Assembly (NCBI GenBank): GCA_020350205.1
Contig: CP070707.1
Location: 3,043,943-3,077,264 of the forward strand
Origin: a bacterium
GTDB taxonomy: Bacteria > Calditrichota > Calditrichia > RBG-13-44-9
Reading direction: 5' to 3'
DNA length: 33,322 nt
In this document: in pieces, positions 25,492 through 33,322 of the stretch
Position numbering within the stretch: the first letter of the stretch is position 1
Layout of the letters: every line of letters starts with the position of its first letter
Translations under genes and position numbers: made by a program
Notes under the pieces: generated by a model
The model's input: the letters and a program-made list of their open reading frames with translations, nothing else
What the model was told of the DNA's origin: nothing
The model's database searches: none

Positions 25492-25587
25492 AAAGACGAA
25501 TAATTTGGATACAAAATTTTGCGGAGAAAAAGAGCTACCAGGTATCAATATTAATGAACTGAGAATTAAATATTTTGGTGATTTAAG

Positions 25588-26976
25588 TTGATAAGTAGAA
25601 TATTAGTCGGTCTATCGTTTCTAACACTTATTTCAGTCCAGGTTCAATCTGGCAAAACTGAATTCGCCACATTTTCAATGGAATCTCCATGGAGAAGTAG
25701 TGGAGCACTTGACTTCTTCATGGATATTTGTCAGTATCAAGGAGTAAATGGTAAAACCCGTTGTGAAATTATATATTCGATTGATATTGCACCGTTTCTA
25801 AGTTTATCAGATAAAGCTGTTACCTTGAACCTGAATTTAACCGTCAGCGATTCCAATAAAGTCATTCTTGATTCAATACCTGTTCAACATGACATTAATC
25901 TGTCGGACCCGCTCCTGATGGATAAGACACACAGATATGTTGACATGATCATGCTTGAACTGCCTGCGGGGCGGGTAACTTTTGATGTCAATGTTTTTAA
26001 CGAAAAACTGAAACTGGAAGGCAATATCAAGGAACAATTGTATATCAAAAATTTAGGGTCCGGATTTTCAATCAGTGATCCATATTTTGTTTCAGGTATA
26101 GATAAGGCCTCAGATCACAATAAATTTGAAAAATATGGCCTTTTGCTCATTCCTAATCCAGCGCGGGTCTTCCAGGTCGATTCAACATCCTGCAAATTCT
26201 TTGTGTATCATGAAATTAATAATATGTACTATGATCCTGATTCGCCCACTGCATTTTCCTGTCACTATCAGGTTTTTGATTTGGCAGGAAATGAATATCT
26301 TCATAAGCCCGAAATCAGAAAAATTAAAGAAACAAAAAGCTCTTCCCGGATCGAAGTTGTTACTTTGAATGAAGCAAAATCGGGTATATACCGGCTGGTT
26401 ATTACTGTGGTTGATTTGGAAACCGATCAGCGTCAATCGGTTTCACACTATTTCTGGCTGACCGGGGGTGACATAGATGAAGGACATTTGTTGGCTTTAT
26501 CAGAATCCGAATTAGATCAATATTTTCATCAAATTAAGTACCTGCTTACCGACAAGGATAAAGAAATTATAAATGAACTAAATTTTCAGGCCAAGCAGGA
26601 ATTTCTCCTGAAGTTCTGGAAATCAAAAGATCCCGATCCTTCCACTCTTGAGAATGAATTTATGATCGAATACCTTAAAAAGGTTACTTATGTCCAGAAC
26701 ACCTTTAAAAATGGTATCGATTCTGATATGGGAAGAATCTACTTGCAATATGGAATGCCCACGGAGATTGATCGCCAGATTTCGAATCCTGGTTCCATAA
26801 AGTCTGTTATCATCTGGCGCTATGCTTTAAATGGTATCACCGAATTTGTGTTTTTGGATAGAACCGGCGACGAACAATATCTATTGGTACACTCGAATCA
26901 TCCGGACGAGTTTAATAATCCAGATTGGATACAAAATTTGATCGATAACGAAATAGGATCGAGTCAATTTAGATAG
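25588..26976 (+). CDS. GWxTD-domain exported protein, degenerate motif
   Basis: 462 residues from a TTG at 25588 with GGTGA about 7 nt upstream. A signal peptide covers about 1-21. The middle is beta-rich. The C-terminal about 150 residues are a GWxTD domain: FLLKFWKSKDPDPSTLENEF, EYLKKVTYVQNTF and MGRIYLQYGMPTEID are all in the expected order. The eponymous GWxTD itself reads GIDSD (376-380). The family is common in Calditrichota/Marinimicrobia-type genomes and its function is unknown. It is 96 nt after the transporter, the largest gap in the operon, and 41 nt before the leader ORF of the receptor, so it probably works with the outer-membrane proteins downstream. Confidence 0.85.
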   Translation: MISRILVGLSFLTLISVQVQSGKTEFATFSMESPWRSSGALDFFMDICQYQGVNGKTRCEIIYSIDIAPFLSLSDKAVTLNLNLTVSDSNKVILDSIPVQHDINLSDPLLMDKTHRYVDMIMLELPAGRVTFDVNVFNEKLKLEGNIKEQLYIKNLGSGFSISDPYFVSGIDKASDHNKFEKYGLLLIPNPARVFQVDSTSCKFFVYHEINNMYYDPDSPTAFSCHYQVFDLAGNEYLHKPEIRKIKETKSSSRIEVVTLNEAKSGIYRLVITVVDLETDQRQSVSHYFWLTGGDIDEGHLLALSESELDQYFHQIKYLLTDKDKEIINELNFQAKQEFLLKFWKSKDPDPSTLENEFMIEYLKKVTYVQNTFKNGIDSDMGRIYLQYGMPTEIDRQISNPGSIKSVIIWRYALNGITEFVFLDRTGDEQYLLVHSNHPDEFNNPDWIQNLIDNEIGSSQFR

Positions 26977-27017
26977 ATATTTAATTACATAATGAATTAA
27001 CTGAGGAGGAATAGCAT

Positions 27018-27083
27018 ATGAGTGAAATGTTATCAGAAAAAATCTCTAAAAAATTATATCATTCAGCAGGAGGTAGAAAATGA
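27018..27083 (+). CDS. 21-codon leader ORF overlapping the TonB-receptor start
   Basis: ATG at 27018 with GAGGAGGA about 8 nt upstream, one of the strongest ribosome sites in the window. It encodes MSEMLSEKISKK... ending in AGGRK, a lysine-rich peptide of 21 residues with no signal peptide. Its stop overlaps the receptor ATG in an ATGA (27080-27083), and its last codons contain the receptor's AGGAGG. This is the geometry of a translationally coupled leader peptide. No known family; whether the peptide itself matters is unknown. Confidence 0.6.
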   Translation: MSEMLSEKISKKLYHSAGGRK

Positions 27084-30064
27084 AACAATTTAAAAGTATT
27101 TTGTCACTGTTTGTTGCTGTTTCTGTCCTTCTGATATGGGTGTCTTACGGTATTCCACAGGCGGCAAGTGGAAAAATTGCGGGACAGGTCATTGCGGAGG
27201 ACACGGGTGAACCTCTGATTGGTGTTAATGTGGTCATTGAAGATTCCAAGATGGGTGCTGCAACAGACCAGGATGGTTTCTTTTTCATACTGAATGTTCC
27301 GCCGGGAACCTATTCAGTACAAATTTCCCAAATCGGATATGCCACGGTCATTAAACAAAATGTGGATGTCAACATCAATCAGACGACTGATTTAAACGTT
27401 ACCATGAAAGCTGAAACCATCGATGGAGAGATGGTAGTCGTTGAAGCGGAACGCCCGGTCATTCAGATGGATGTCTCATCCAGTCAGAGAATTATTACTA
27501 TGGAGGCGATAGAAGAAAGACCGATGCAGAACCTGGAAGAAATCTTAGCAACCGAGGTCGGAATTGATTTATCCGCTTCCACCGAAGGTACGGGTTTACT
27601 TGTCAGAGGGGGTGGATTAAACGAGACCGATATTGTCATCGACGGATTATCCACCCGGAATGAAAGAAATCAACAACCGCTCACCAATATTAATCTGACC
27701 GCCATCAAGGAAATTGAAGTATTGACTGGAGGGTTTAATGCGGAATTTGGAGATATTCGTTCCGGTATGGTTAATGTCGTTACAACTGAAGGAAGTCCCA
27801 ATCGTTATTCCTTCAGTCTTGATACCCGGGTCAGCCCACCTGCCCGGAAACATTTCGGGCCCAGCCCTTATAGTATAGATGGGCCTTTCTGGCAGGTTTA
27901 TGCCGGACCGGATGCCTTTACGGGTGTTTCTCCGGAGATGGTGAATCGGGGAGAATATCCGTTTGCATTTGTTGGGTGGAATGAAGTCGCCAGGCAATTT
28001 TTGGCAGATAACGATCCCAATAATAATATTACCCCGCAGGAAGGTCTGGAAATCTGGAAATGGCAACACCGCCTGATTGAATATGCAGATCAGCCGGATT
28101 ATATCATTGACGGTACTTTGAGTGGACCCATTCCCAAGACTCCGATCGCGTTTATGTTATCTCAGCGGTATGAGAACTTGCAGCTGGTCTATCCCATGAG
28201 CCGGAATAATTCCGTCAACAGTTCTACGTTACTTAAGTTTACCGGTCATATTACTCCCCAGATGAAGCTTTCCTTTAATAATGCCTTCTTCTTGATTCGC
28301 GGCGTCAGCGGATCTATTTATGATGATACCAATGGAATTATAATGGGAAACAGGCAGGGAAACGAATATGGAAGAGATATTTTTTATTGGCGGTATATCT
28401 GGCATGATGCAAATTTTAATCCAGTTGAGACCAAACAGTATCGTGGGGGTATCTCCCTTAACCATGTCCTGAGTGCAAACTCCTATTATGACCTCTCTGT
28501 GGAATACACTAATTATAGCACGCTCCAGGAACCCGTTGGCTTGCGAGATACGACTGGAATTAAAAAAATTGGAAACAACTATTATGACGAAGCGCCTTTT
28601 GGCTATTTCGGAAGTCAATATGGGAGCATAACAGAAAAATACGATATCCTGGGAGACTTTTTAATGTCCGGAGGCGGTCGTGGTCAGGACCATTCTAAAT
28701 ATTGGGGTATCAAAACATCATTCGATTTTGTGACACAAATCAACCGCCACAATCAGATTAAAGCCGGTTTTTCCGTACAATATAGTCAATTTAAAGAACG
28801 GCGAGAAATAAATCATGGTCAGACCACCCAACCTTATGAGGAAGCACCTGAGAACTGGTGGTACTATGATGAGACACCGCTTAAACTCGGGGCCTATCTC
28901 CAGGATAAACTTGAGTATAAAGGTATGATTGCCAATGTCGGTTTACGGATGGATTATCTGCAGCCAGGGGTCGATCCCTTTAATTTAAATCCTCAGTTTA
29001 TTTTCGCAAACAAGCCATATACGCTGGATCAATTCAGATCAAATAACAACAGCTTCGATACGTACCGACTTGCGGAGAAATCGTACAAACTTTATTGGAG
29101 CCCCAGGCTGGGTGTTTCGCATCCGGTCACGGCAACCAGTAAAATATTCTTTAATTATGGGCATTTTTACCAGCCTCAGGTAAACGACCAGTTATATGCC
29201 ACCCAACCCTACTCCAATGGTGCATTGATGCCCAATCTTCAGGCTGACTGGCCCAAGACGATATCCTATGAGGTTGGGATAGAACAGAGTTTTGCCCAAT
29301 CTTACCTGATTCGAATAATGGGTTATTATAAGGACGTCAGTAATCAGTTAAGTGAGCAGGATATTGTTTCCTATAACGATGAAAATATCGTTGAGACGTA
29401 TGCCAACAACAGTTATGCCGATATCCGGGGGTTGGAACTTCGGCTTGATAAAAGGATTGGACGCTGGTGGTACGGCTGGGCGACTCTGGAATATAGCGTA
29501 GGAAGCACCGGGCGTACCGGATTACGTTATATTTATGAAAATCGTCAACTCGCTAAACAGCAAGCGGAGAATGCCCTTCAGGAGCGTGGCTGGCCTGTTC
29601 CAGCTGTTCGTATCAATGTCACCTTTAAAACACCGCCAAATTATGGACCGAATATAGTAGGATTTAATTTGTTGGCGGATTGGCGACTCAATGTCTTTCA
29701 GGAATGGGCAGATGGCGGAAAAAGTCTGCTAAACCCAGATTCGCCACTGAGTGAACAACGATATGCTGATCAAATTGACTATTGGAATACCGATCTTTTA
29801 CTGGAAAAAAGATTCAATGTTAATCGGGTCAGATTCGGTTTATTTATGCAAGTCCGGAATCTGTTTAATTATAAAGGATTCCCAAATCCTTTATTTTGGA
29901 ACCGCTATGTTGATTCGCTCCATTTCCCATGGGAGACGGGATCTCAAAAAGGAAATGATAAATTGGGAGATTACAAACAGGATTATATCGATCTGGGATG
30001 GAACACCTGGTCGCAATTTGTCAATCCGAGAGATATATTCTTCGGCCTGCGTGTTCAGCTGTAA
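27080..30064 (+). CDS. TonB-dependent outer-membrane receptor with carboxypeptidase-regulatory-like domain
   Basis: 994 residues. Signal peptide about 1-29. A CarboxypepD_reg-like beta-sandwich (about 31-110: GKIAGQVIAEDTGEPLIGVNVVI ... GYATV) precedes the plug (about 125-240, including LVRGGGLNETDIVIDGL and GGFNAEFGDIRSGMVNVVT), followed by a 22-strand-type barrel to the end, closing with FFGLRVQL. These receptors import large nutrients powered by TonB. No SusD partner gene is adjacent. It is coupled to the leader ORF upstream and followed after 52 nt by a secreted protein. Inferred role: uptake of the sugar or oligosaccharide degraded by the operon. Confidence 0.94.
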   Translation: MKQFKSILSLFVAVSVLLIWVSYGIPQAASGKIAGQVIAEDTGEPLIGVNVVIEDSKMGAATDQDGFFFILNVPPGTYSVQISQIGYATVIKQNVDVNINQTTDLNVTMKAETIDGEMVVVEAERPVIQMDVSSSQRIITMEAIEERPMQNLEEILATEVGIDLSASTEGTGLLVRGGGLNETDIVIDGLSTRNERNQQPLTNINLTAIKEIEVLTGGFNAEFGDIRSGMVNVVTTEGSPNRYSFSLDTRVSPPARKHFGPSPYSIDGPFWQVYAGPDAFTGVSPEMVNRGEYPFAFVGWNEVARQFLADNDPNNNITPQEGLEIWKWQHRLIEYADQPDYIIDGTLSGPIPKTPIAFMLSQRYENLQLVYPMSRNNSVNSSTLLKFTGHITPQMKLSFNNAFFLIRGVSGSIYDDTNGIIMGNRQGNEYGRDIFYWRYIWHDANFNPVETKQYRGGISLNHVLSANSYYDLSVEYTNYSTLQEPVGLRDTTGIKKIGNNYYDEAPFGYFGSQYGSITEKYDILGDFLMSGGGRGQDHSKYWGIKTSFDFVTQINRHNQIKAGFSVQYSQFKERREINHGQTTQPYEEAPENWWYYDETPLKLGAYLQDKLEYKGMIANVGLRMDYLQPGVDPFNLNPQFIFANKPYTLDQFRSNNNSFDTYRLAEKSYKLYWSPRLGVSHPVTATSKIFFNYGHFYQPQVNDQLYATQPYSNGALMPNLQADWPKTISYEVGIEQSFAQSYLIRIMGYYKDVSNQLSEQDIVSYNDENIVETYANNSYADIRGLELRLDKRIGRWWYGWATLEYSVGSTGRTGLRYIYENRQLAKQQAENALQERGWPVPAVRINVTFKTPPNYGPNIVGFNLLADWRLNVFQEWADGGKSLLNPDSPLSEQRYADQIDYWNTDLLLEKRFNVNRVRFGLFMQVRNLFNYKGFPNPLFWNRYVDSLHFPWETGSQKGNDKLGDYKQDYIDLGWNTWSQFVNPRDIFFGLRVQL

Positions 30065-30116
30065 ACAGATAAGGTAACTATTAATATCTATCGATTCTTT
30101 TAGGAGGAAATTGCAA

Positions 30117-32225
30117 ATGAAATACCTGAATATAGTGAATTTATCAGGCCTATCTGTGGGGATACTCTCAATTTGCTTATTATTGATGTCGCTGAGTTTC
30201 CTTTTCGGTCAAACCCGAACTCATGATTTGGGTGATTTTAAATATCGAGTGGAAGCCACAGACTATCTTAATACCAACGAGACACAACCCCTTGGAGAAT
30301 GGCCACAGGATCACTTCCGCTATGCCAACATTGTTTTTTACAATAGCGGATTTACCATTGGTAACTGGGTGGATGTGGATGGAGTAGTACACAGTAAGGA
30401 GGAATTTTTCTGGCCCATGAGTTATAATCAGGCTGAACCTTACGGGATAAAAGAATATCGCAGATATGAACCGCCACTCGTATATGTCTATTCTGAGGGA
30501 CAATTACTGCTATCCTCCCGTCCCTTTACGGGTGAGGTCGTTCCCGATTTGCCTGCAGATGCCATGATTGAGGTGCGGTATAAGGCCCAACCTGGATTCG
30601 ATGTGTTGAAGAGGTCTTACTCTTTTTCCAATCCCAACCATGATGATTATACCATTCATTATTGTCGTTATCTGACCACCTTTGATTGGGATCAGGATGA
30701 TGATCCAGACACGGATCCTTCCCAGACCCTCCAGGATGTCTACTTTTTTGTGGGCTATAGCTTTCAGACTGCAGAGGGAACCTACATCACTTATTCGCGA
30801 TGGTATGAAGAGGGAAAAGATGACTGGGCAACCTATGAAACGTACACGCCTGCACTAACCACCGGCACTCGAGATCTGCAGATTTCCTACGGATGGGACG
30901 GTGATCATCCGGATATTGTAACTTTTGAACCGGGAGGTGCGGATTTTGATGACACCGGGGATCCGAGATTTGCGGTCGGTTCAGGGGGCGCAACACCTAT
31001 GCCATCGGGAGAATTCGTTTCCAGTTCCTATCAGGGATTCGCAGCACTTCATGTGGATACTTCTCCCACGAACAGGACTGACTGGACCACTCAACCGGTA
31101 TCAATCATTGCCAATATGAGTATTTATAATGTATGGGATTCAGATTTTCCGGGATTTGCAACTGTCTGGGACTGGGCAAGTTCAGGTACGAAGCAGGTGG
31201 TCGAAGACCAGGCAGGTTGGCCGGATGACCCTATGTTTCAGGAAGATGAGTACCCATTCCAGGCTTTCGGGCCTTATCAGATGAGCCTGGGCGATTCGGT
31301 GGTGTTTGTCTATGCCGTGGGCGTGAATGGGATTTCCCGCGAATTATCGATCAGTAAGGGACTGGAATGGCGGGATTGGTATCGGGGTGGTTCATCCACC
31401 TTCGATAACGATGCGAAAAATGCATTGATCGCCACCGGAAAAGACTCCTTGTTCATGACCATGGACAGGGCTTTATGGGCCTGGGATAGAGGATTGGATA
31501 TTCCTGATCCGCTACCGGCTCCTGATTTGACCGTAACCTCCGGTCCAAATGTCATTTACCTTGAGTGGGAGGATTTATCGGGTGAAGGTGATCCGGATAC
31601 AGGTGTCCCCGACCTTGATTATTATAAAATTTATCGGAAACGCGGGAATTTTTTAGTAGATGAATACAGTGAGTTAAACGAGGAAGGTACGCATCTCGTC
31701 TGGGAACTCATTGCAGAAGTTCCTGCCAGCGTTACAACCTACAACGATTCGTCTGTGATTCGGGGGCAGCCCTATCACTATGCGGTAACAGCTGTGGATG
31801 ACGGTACGCAAAATACGGACGGTTTATTTCCCGGTCAATCACTGGAGAGCTCCAAATATGCCAATCGTTCTGAAATTCCTGCTTACGCCTTCGCGCCCGG
31901 TGCTGAAAATACAGATAAAATTCGGATTGTACCAAATCCTTTTATAGCCGGGGCTATAGAATTTAACTATCCGGGGACTGGAAAGGATGATCTGTTGCTG
32001 GTTAATCTACCTCCATATTGCACCATTCGCATCTATACTGCTACAGGGGATTTGATAAAAGTGATCGACCATCAAAGTGGAAGTGCTGATGAACGGTGGG
32101 ATCAGGTCACTGAATCTAATCAGAAAATAGCAAGCGGGGTATATATCCTGCAGGTTGACAACGCGAAGGACTTAGAAGGAAATTCTCTACCCTCCGCCAT
32201 TGAAAAATTTGTTGTTGTCCGATAA
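30117..32225 (+). CDS. Large secreted protein with FN3-like region and C-terminal FlgD/sorting-type domain
   Basis: 702 residues from the ATG at 30117, 9 nt after AGGAGG; a TTG 6 nt earlier is unlikely. Signal peptide about 1-32 (ending in LSFLFGQ). The long N-terminal part (about 35-470) is Asp/Tyr/Trp-rich and unrecognised. About 480-590 resembles a fibronectin type III domain (VIYLEWEDLSGE ... YYKIYRKRG ... YHYAVTAVDDG). The end (about 610-702: IRIVPNPFIAGAIEF ... IRIYTATGDLIKVID ... ASGVYILQVD) is the FlgD-like/type IX sorting-like domain. It sits where a SusD-type partner would be expected, so it may be the surface partner of the receptor or a cargo protein. Confidence 0.8.
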   Translation: MKYLNIVNLSGLSVGILSICLLLMSLSFLFGQTRTHDLGDFKYRVEATDYLNTNETQPLGEWPQDHFRYANIVFYNSGFTIGNWVDVDGVVHSKEEFFWPMSYNQAEPYGIKEYRRYEPPLVYVYSEGQLLLSSRPFTGEVVPDLPADAMIEVRYKAQPGFDVLKRSYSFSNPNHDDYTIHYCRYLTTFDWDQDDDPDTDPSQTLQDVYFFVGYSFQTAEGTYITYSRWYEEGKDDWATYETYTPALTTGTRDLQISYGWDGDHPDIVTFEPGGADFDDTGDPRFAVGSGGATPMPSGEFVSSSYQGFAALHVDTSPTNRTDWTTQPVSIIANMSIYNVWDSDFPGFATVWDWASSGTKQVVEDQAGWPDDPMFQEDEYPFQAFGPYQMSLGDSVVFVYAVGVNGISRELSISKGLEWRDWYRGGSSTFDNDAKNALIATGKDSLFMTMDRALWAWDRGLDIPDPLPAPDLTVTSGPNVIYLEWEDLSGEGDPDTGVPDLDYYKIYRKRGNFLVDEYSELNEEGTHLVWELIAEVPASVTTYNDSSVIRGQPYHYAVTAVDDGTQNTDGLFPGQSLESSKYANRSEIPAYAFAPGAENTDKIRIVPNPFIAGAIEFNYPGTGKDDLLLVNLPPYCTIRIYTATGDLIKVIDHQSGSADERWDQVTESNQKIASGVYILQVDNAKDLEGNSLPSAIEKFVVVR

Positions 32226-32237
32226 GAAGGCAGGGAA

Positions 32238-32267
32238 ATGAAAAACCTTGATAAAAGGATTATATGA
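32238..32267 (+). other. 9-codon mini-ORF in the gap before the PorV-like gene
   Basis: ATG AAA AAC ... TGA (MKNLDKRII) with AGGCAGGGA close upstream, ending 10 nt before the next ATG. It may be a second leader peptide in this operon or chance. Confidence 0.3.
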
Positions 32268-32277
32268 GGAGATTGAA

Positions 32278-33273
32278 ATGATCATAAAAAACAAATTTTT
32301 AATGATTCTGGTTTTGATTATCAGCATCGCCTTTTCGGCCCAGGCTGGTAATCTGAAAAAAATTGCTCAGACCGGCATGAAGTGGTTGTCGATTCCTGTC
32401 GGGGCAAGGGCGAGTTCCCTCGGTGGTGCTTATACTGCCATGGCCGATGATATCAGTTCAATTTTCTGGAATCCGGCAGGAATCGCCTACACCGATCGGG
32501 GACATGTATTTCTTACCCAGACCCGCTGGATTGCAGATATAAATGTCAATGCGGGTGCGTTGACCTACAAATACCGTAACTGGGGGGTCATTGGGATTAG
32601 TTTTGCGTCTGCCGATTGGGGAACGATCAATGGTACCCAATTAGCCAACAATGCCCAGGGATATGAAGAGACCGGGACATTTTCACCGAGCGATTGGGGA
32701 TTGGGTCTTACCTACGCGAAGCGGATTTCCGATGCATTTGCATTAGGTGGCACAGTTAAGTACCTGAGCGAAGATTTGGGAAGTGGCTCAATAGGTATGC
32801 TGGATAGTCCCACAAAATATAATGCCAAAATGAGTCTTTTTGCTTTTGATGTTGGCACTTACTATTTCACGGGATTCAAAGATCTGCGATTTGCAGTGTC
32901 TTTTCAAAATTTCTCGGCTGAGAAAAAATATCGAGCCGAGCACTTTCCGTTACCTTTGACTTTTAAGTTCGGGGTAGCAATGGATGTGCTGCAGTTTGCC
33001 AGGGAAGAGTCACAGCACCAGATTATGCTGGCAGTAGATGCCATTCATCCCCGTGATTTTACGGAAAGACTTCATTTCGGTCTGGAATATAACTTCAGAA
33101 AAATGATTTTTCTAAGAGGTGGCTACAAAACGAACTATGACGAGGAAGACATATCATTCGGAGCCGGATTTCATGCTGGATTGGGTGGTTTAGCCTTTAC
33201 GATTGATTATGGTTACGTGCAATTTACTAATTTCGATGCGGTTCAAATGTTCTCTTTCGATTTTAATTTCTAA
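32278..33273 (+). CDS. PorV/PorQ-family outer-membrane beta-barrel protein
   Basis: 331 residues from the ATG at 32278, 6 nt after GAGGAG; a TTG at 32248 lacks such support. Signal peptide about 1-22. The family mark is GARASSLGGAYTAMADDISSIFWNPAGIA (split here as GARASSLGGAYTA and the FWNPAGIA box, about residues 40-70), followed by alternating strands and a terminal FSFDFNF that fits barrel insertion. PorV is the outer-membrane subunit that receives type IX substrates; PorV/PorQ-like paralogues near receptors are common in this group of phyla. It lies 52 nt after a protein with a sorting-type tail, so a cargo-shuttle relation is plausible. Confidence 0.9.
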   Translation: MIIKNKFLMILVLIISIAFSAQAGNLKKIAQTGMKWLSIPVGARASSLGGAYTAMADDISSIFWNPAGIAYTDRGHVFLTQTRWIADINVNAGALTYKYRNWGVIGISFASADWGTINGTQLANNAQGYEETGTFSPSDWGLGLTYAKRISDAFALGGTVKYLSEDLGSGSIGMLDSPTKYNAKMSLFAFDVGTYYFTGFKDLRFAVSFQNFSAEKKYRAEHFPLPLTFKFGVAMDVLQFAREESQHQIMLAVDAIHPRDFTERLHFGLEYNFRKMIFLRGGYKTNYDEEDISFGAGFHAGLGGLAFTIDYGYVQFTNFDAVQMFSFDFNF

Positions 33274-33286
33274 AAAATGAACCGTT

Positions 33287-33322
33287 ATGGAAAAAATTTA
33301 TAGAATAGCTGATTATAGTCGG
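33287..33322 (+). CDS. Possible start of the next gene, cut by the window edge
   Basis: Twelve open codons from ATG 33287 (MEKIYRIADYSR) to the end of the window, 13 nt after the PorV-like stop. No clear ribosome site, and too short to classify. Confidence 0.25.
   Translation, partial: MEKIYRIADYSR

Noticed and set aside
27647..28069. 140-codon minus-strand open frame within the TonB receptor gene
   Set aside because: Antisense shadow; composition follows the receptor's codon pattern.

Overview
The window (33.3 kb, roughly 40-45% G+C by eye) looks like chromosomal DNA of a Gram-negative bacterium of the FCB superphylum, most like Calditrichota, KSB1, Marinimicrobia or Ignavibacteria. The reasons are a C-terminal sorting/FlgD-like tail with the YQNYPNPFNPTT motif, a GWxTD-type protein, a PorV/PorQ-type beta-barrel, a carboxypeptidase-regulatory/TonB receptor, and a short primary-type sigma factor without region 1.1. 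I see no rRNA, tRNA, CRISPR, insertion sequence or phage gene. The phylum call is inference from protein style.

Layout. Positions 1-1412 (minus) hold a B12-binding radical SAM gene that is cut by the window edge and broken by a +1 frameshift near 672-674. Positions 2114-4039 (plus) hold a small exported protein, itself possibly frameshifted at its 3' end, and a SpoIIE/PP2C-type phosphatase. A cold-shock gene follows, with a strong terminator. On the minus strand, 4776-5890 carries a KhpA-like RNA-binding protein followed by a SigA-type sigma factor. Two secreted proteins follow on the plus strand: an Asp-box repeat protein with a sorting tail, and a family 3 glycoside hydrolase.

Positions 11273-17303 (minus) form a compact five-gene cluster, read from high to low coordinate: membrane-anchored PpiC/SurA-like isomerase, HupE/UreJ-like membrane protein with a large extra C-terminal half, MacB/Lol-type ABC ATPase, matching FtsX-like permease, and a ZnuA/TroA-like metal-binding protein. 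Most junctions overlap by 4 nt. The composition suggests an envelope metal-handling machine. The ZnuA-like protein lacks two usual ligand histidines and the permease lacks the last membrane helix. This is the best candidate for an undescribed system.

A DUF3604 (PHP-like) secreted protein follows at 17925-19874 with its own promoter-like elements, a perfect 12-bp inverted repeat in the leader, and a terminator.

Positions 20449-33273 (plus) look like one very long operon: DeoR/AgaR-type regulator, AgaS-like sugar isomerase/deaminase, PfkB sugar kinase, GatZ/KbaZ-like protein, DMT transporter, degenerate GWxTD lipoprotein-like protein, an unannotated 21-codon leader ORF overlapping a TonB-dependent receptor, a large secreted protein with an FN3-like region and sorting tail, and a PorV-type barrel. 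Gaps are mostly under 60 nt, with no terminator in between and one good sigma70-like promoter in front. The inferred theme is uptake and catabolism of an amino sugar or tagatose-type sugar, with cytoplasmic enzymes and outer-membrane machinery in one unit. SusD and the catalytic GatY/KbaY aldolase subunit are both absent from the window.
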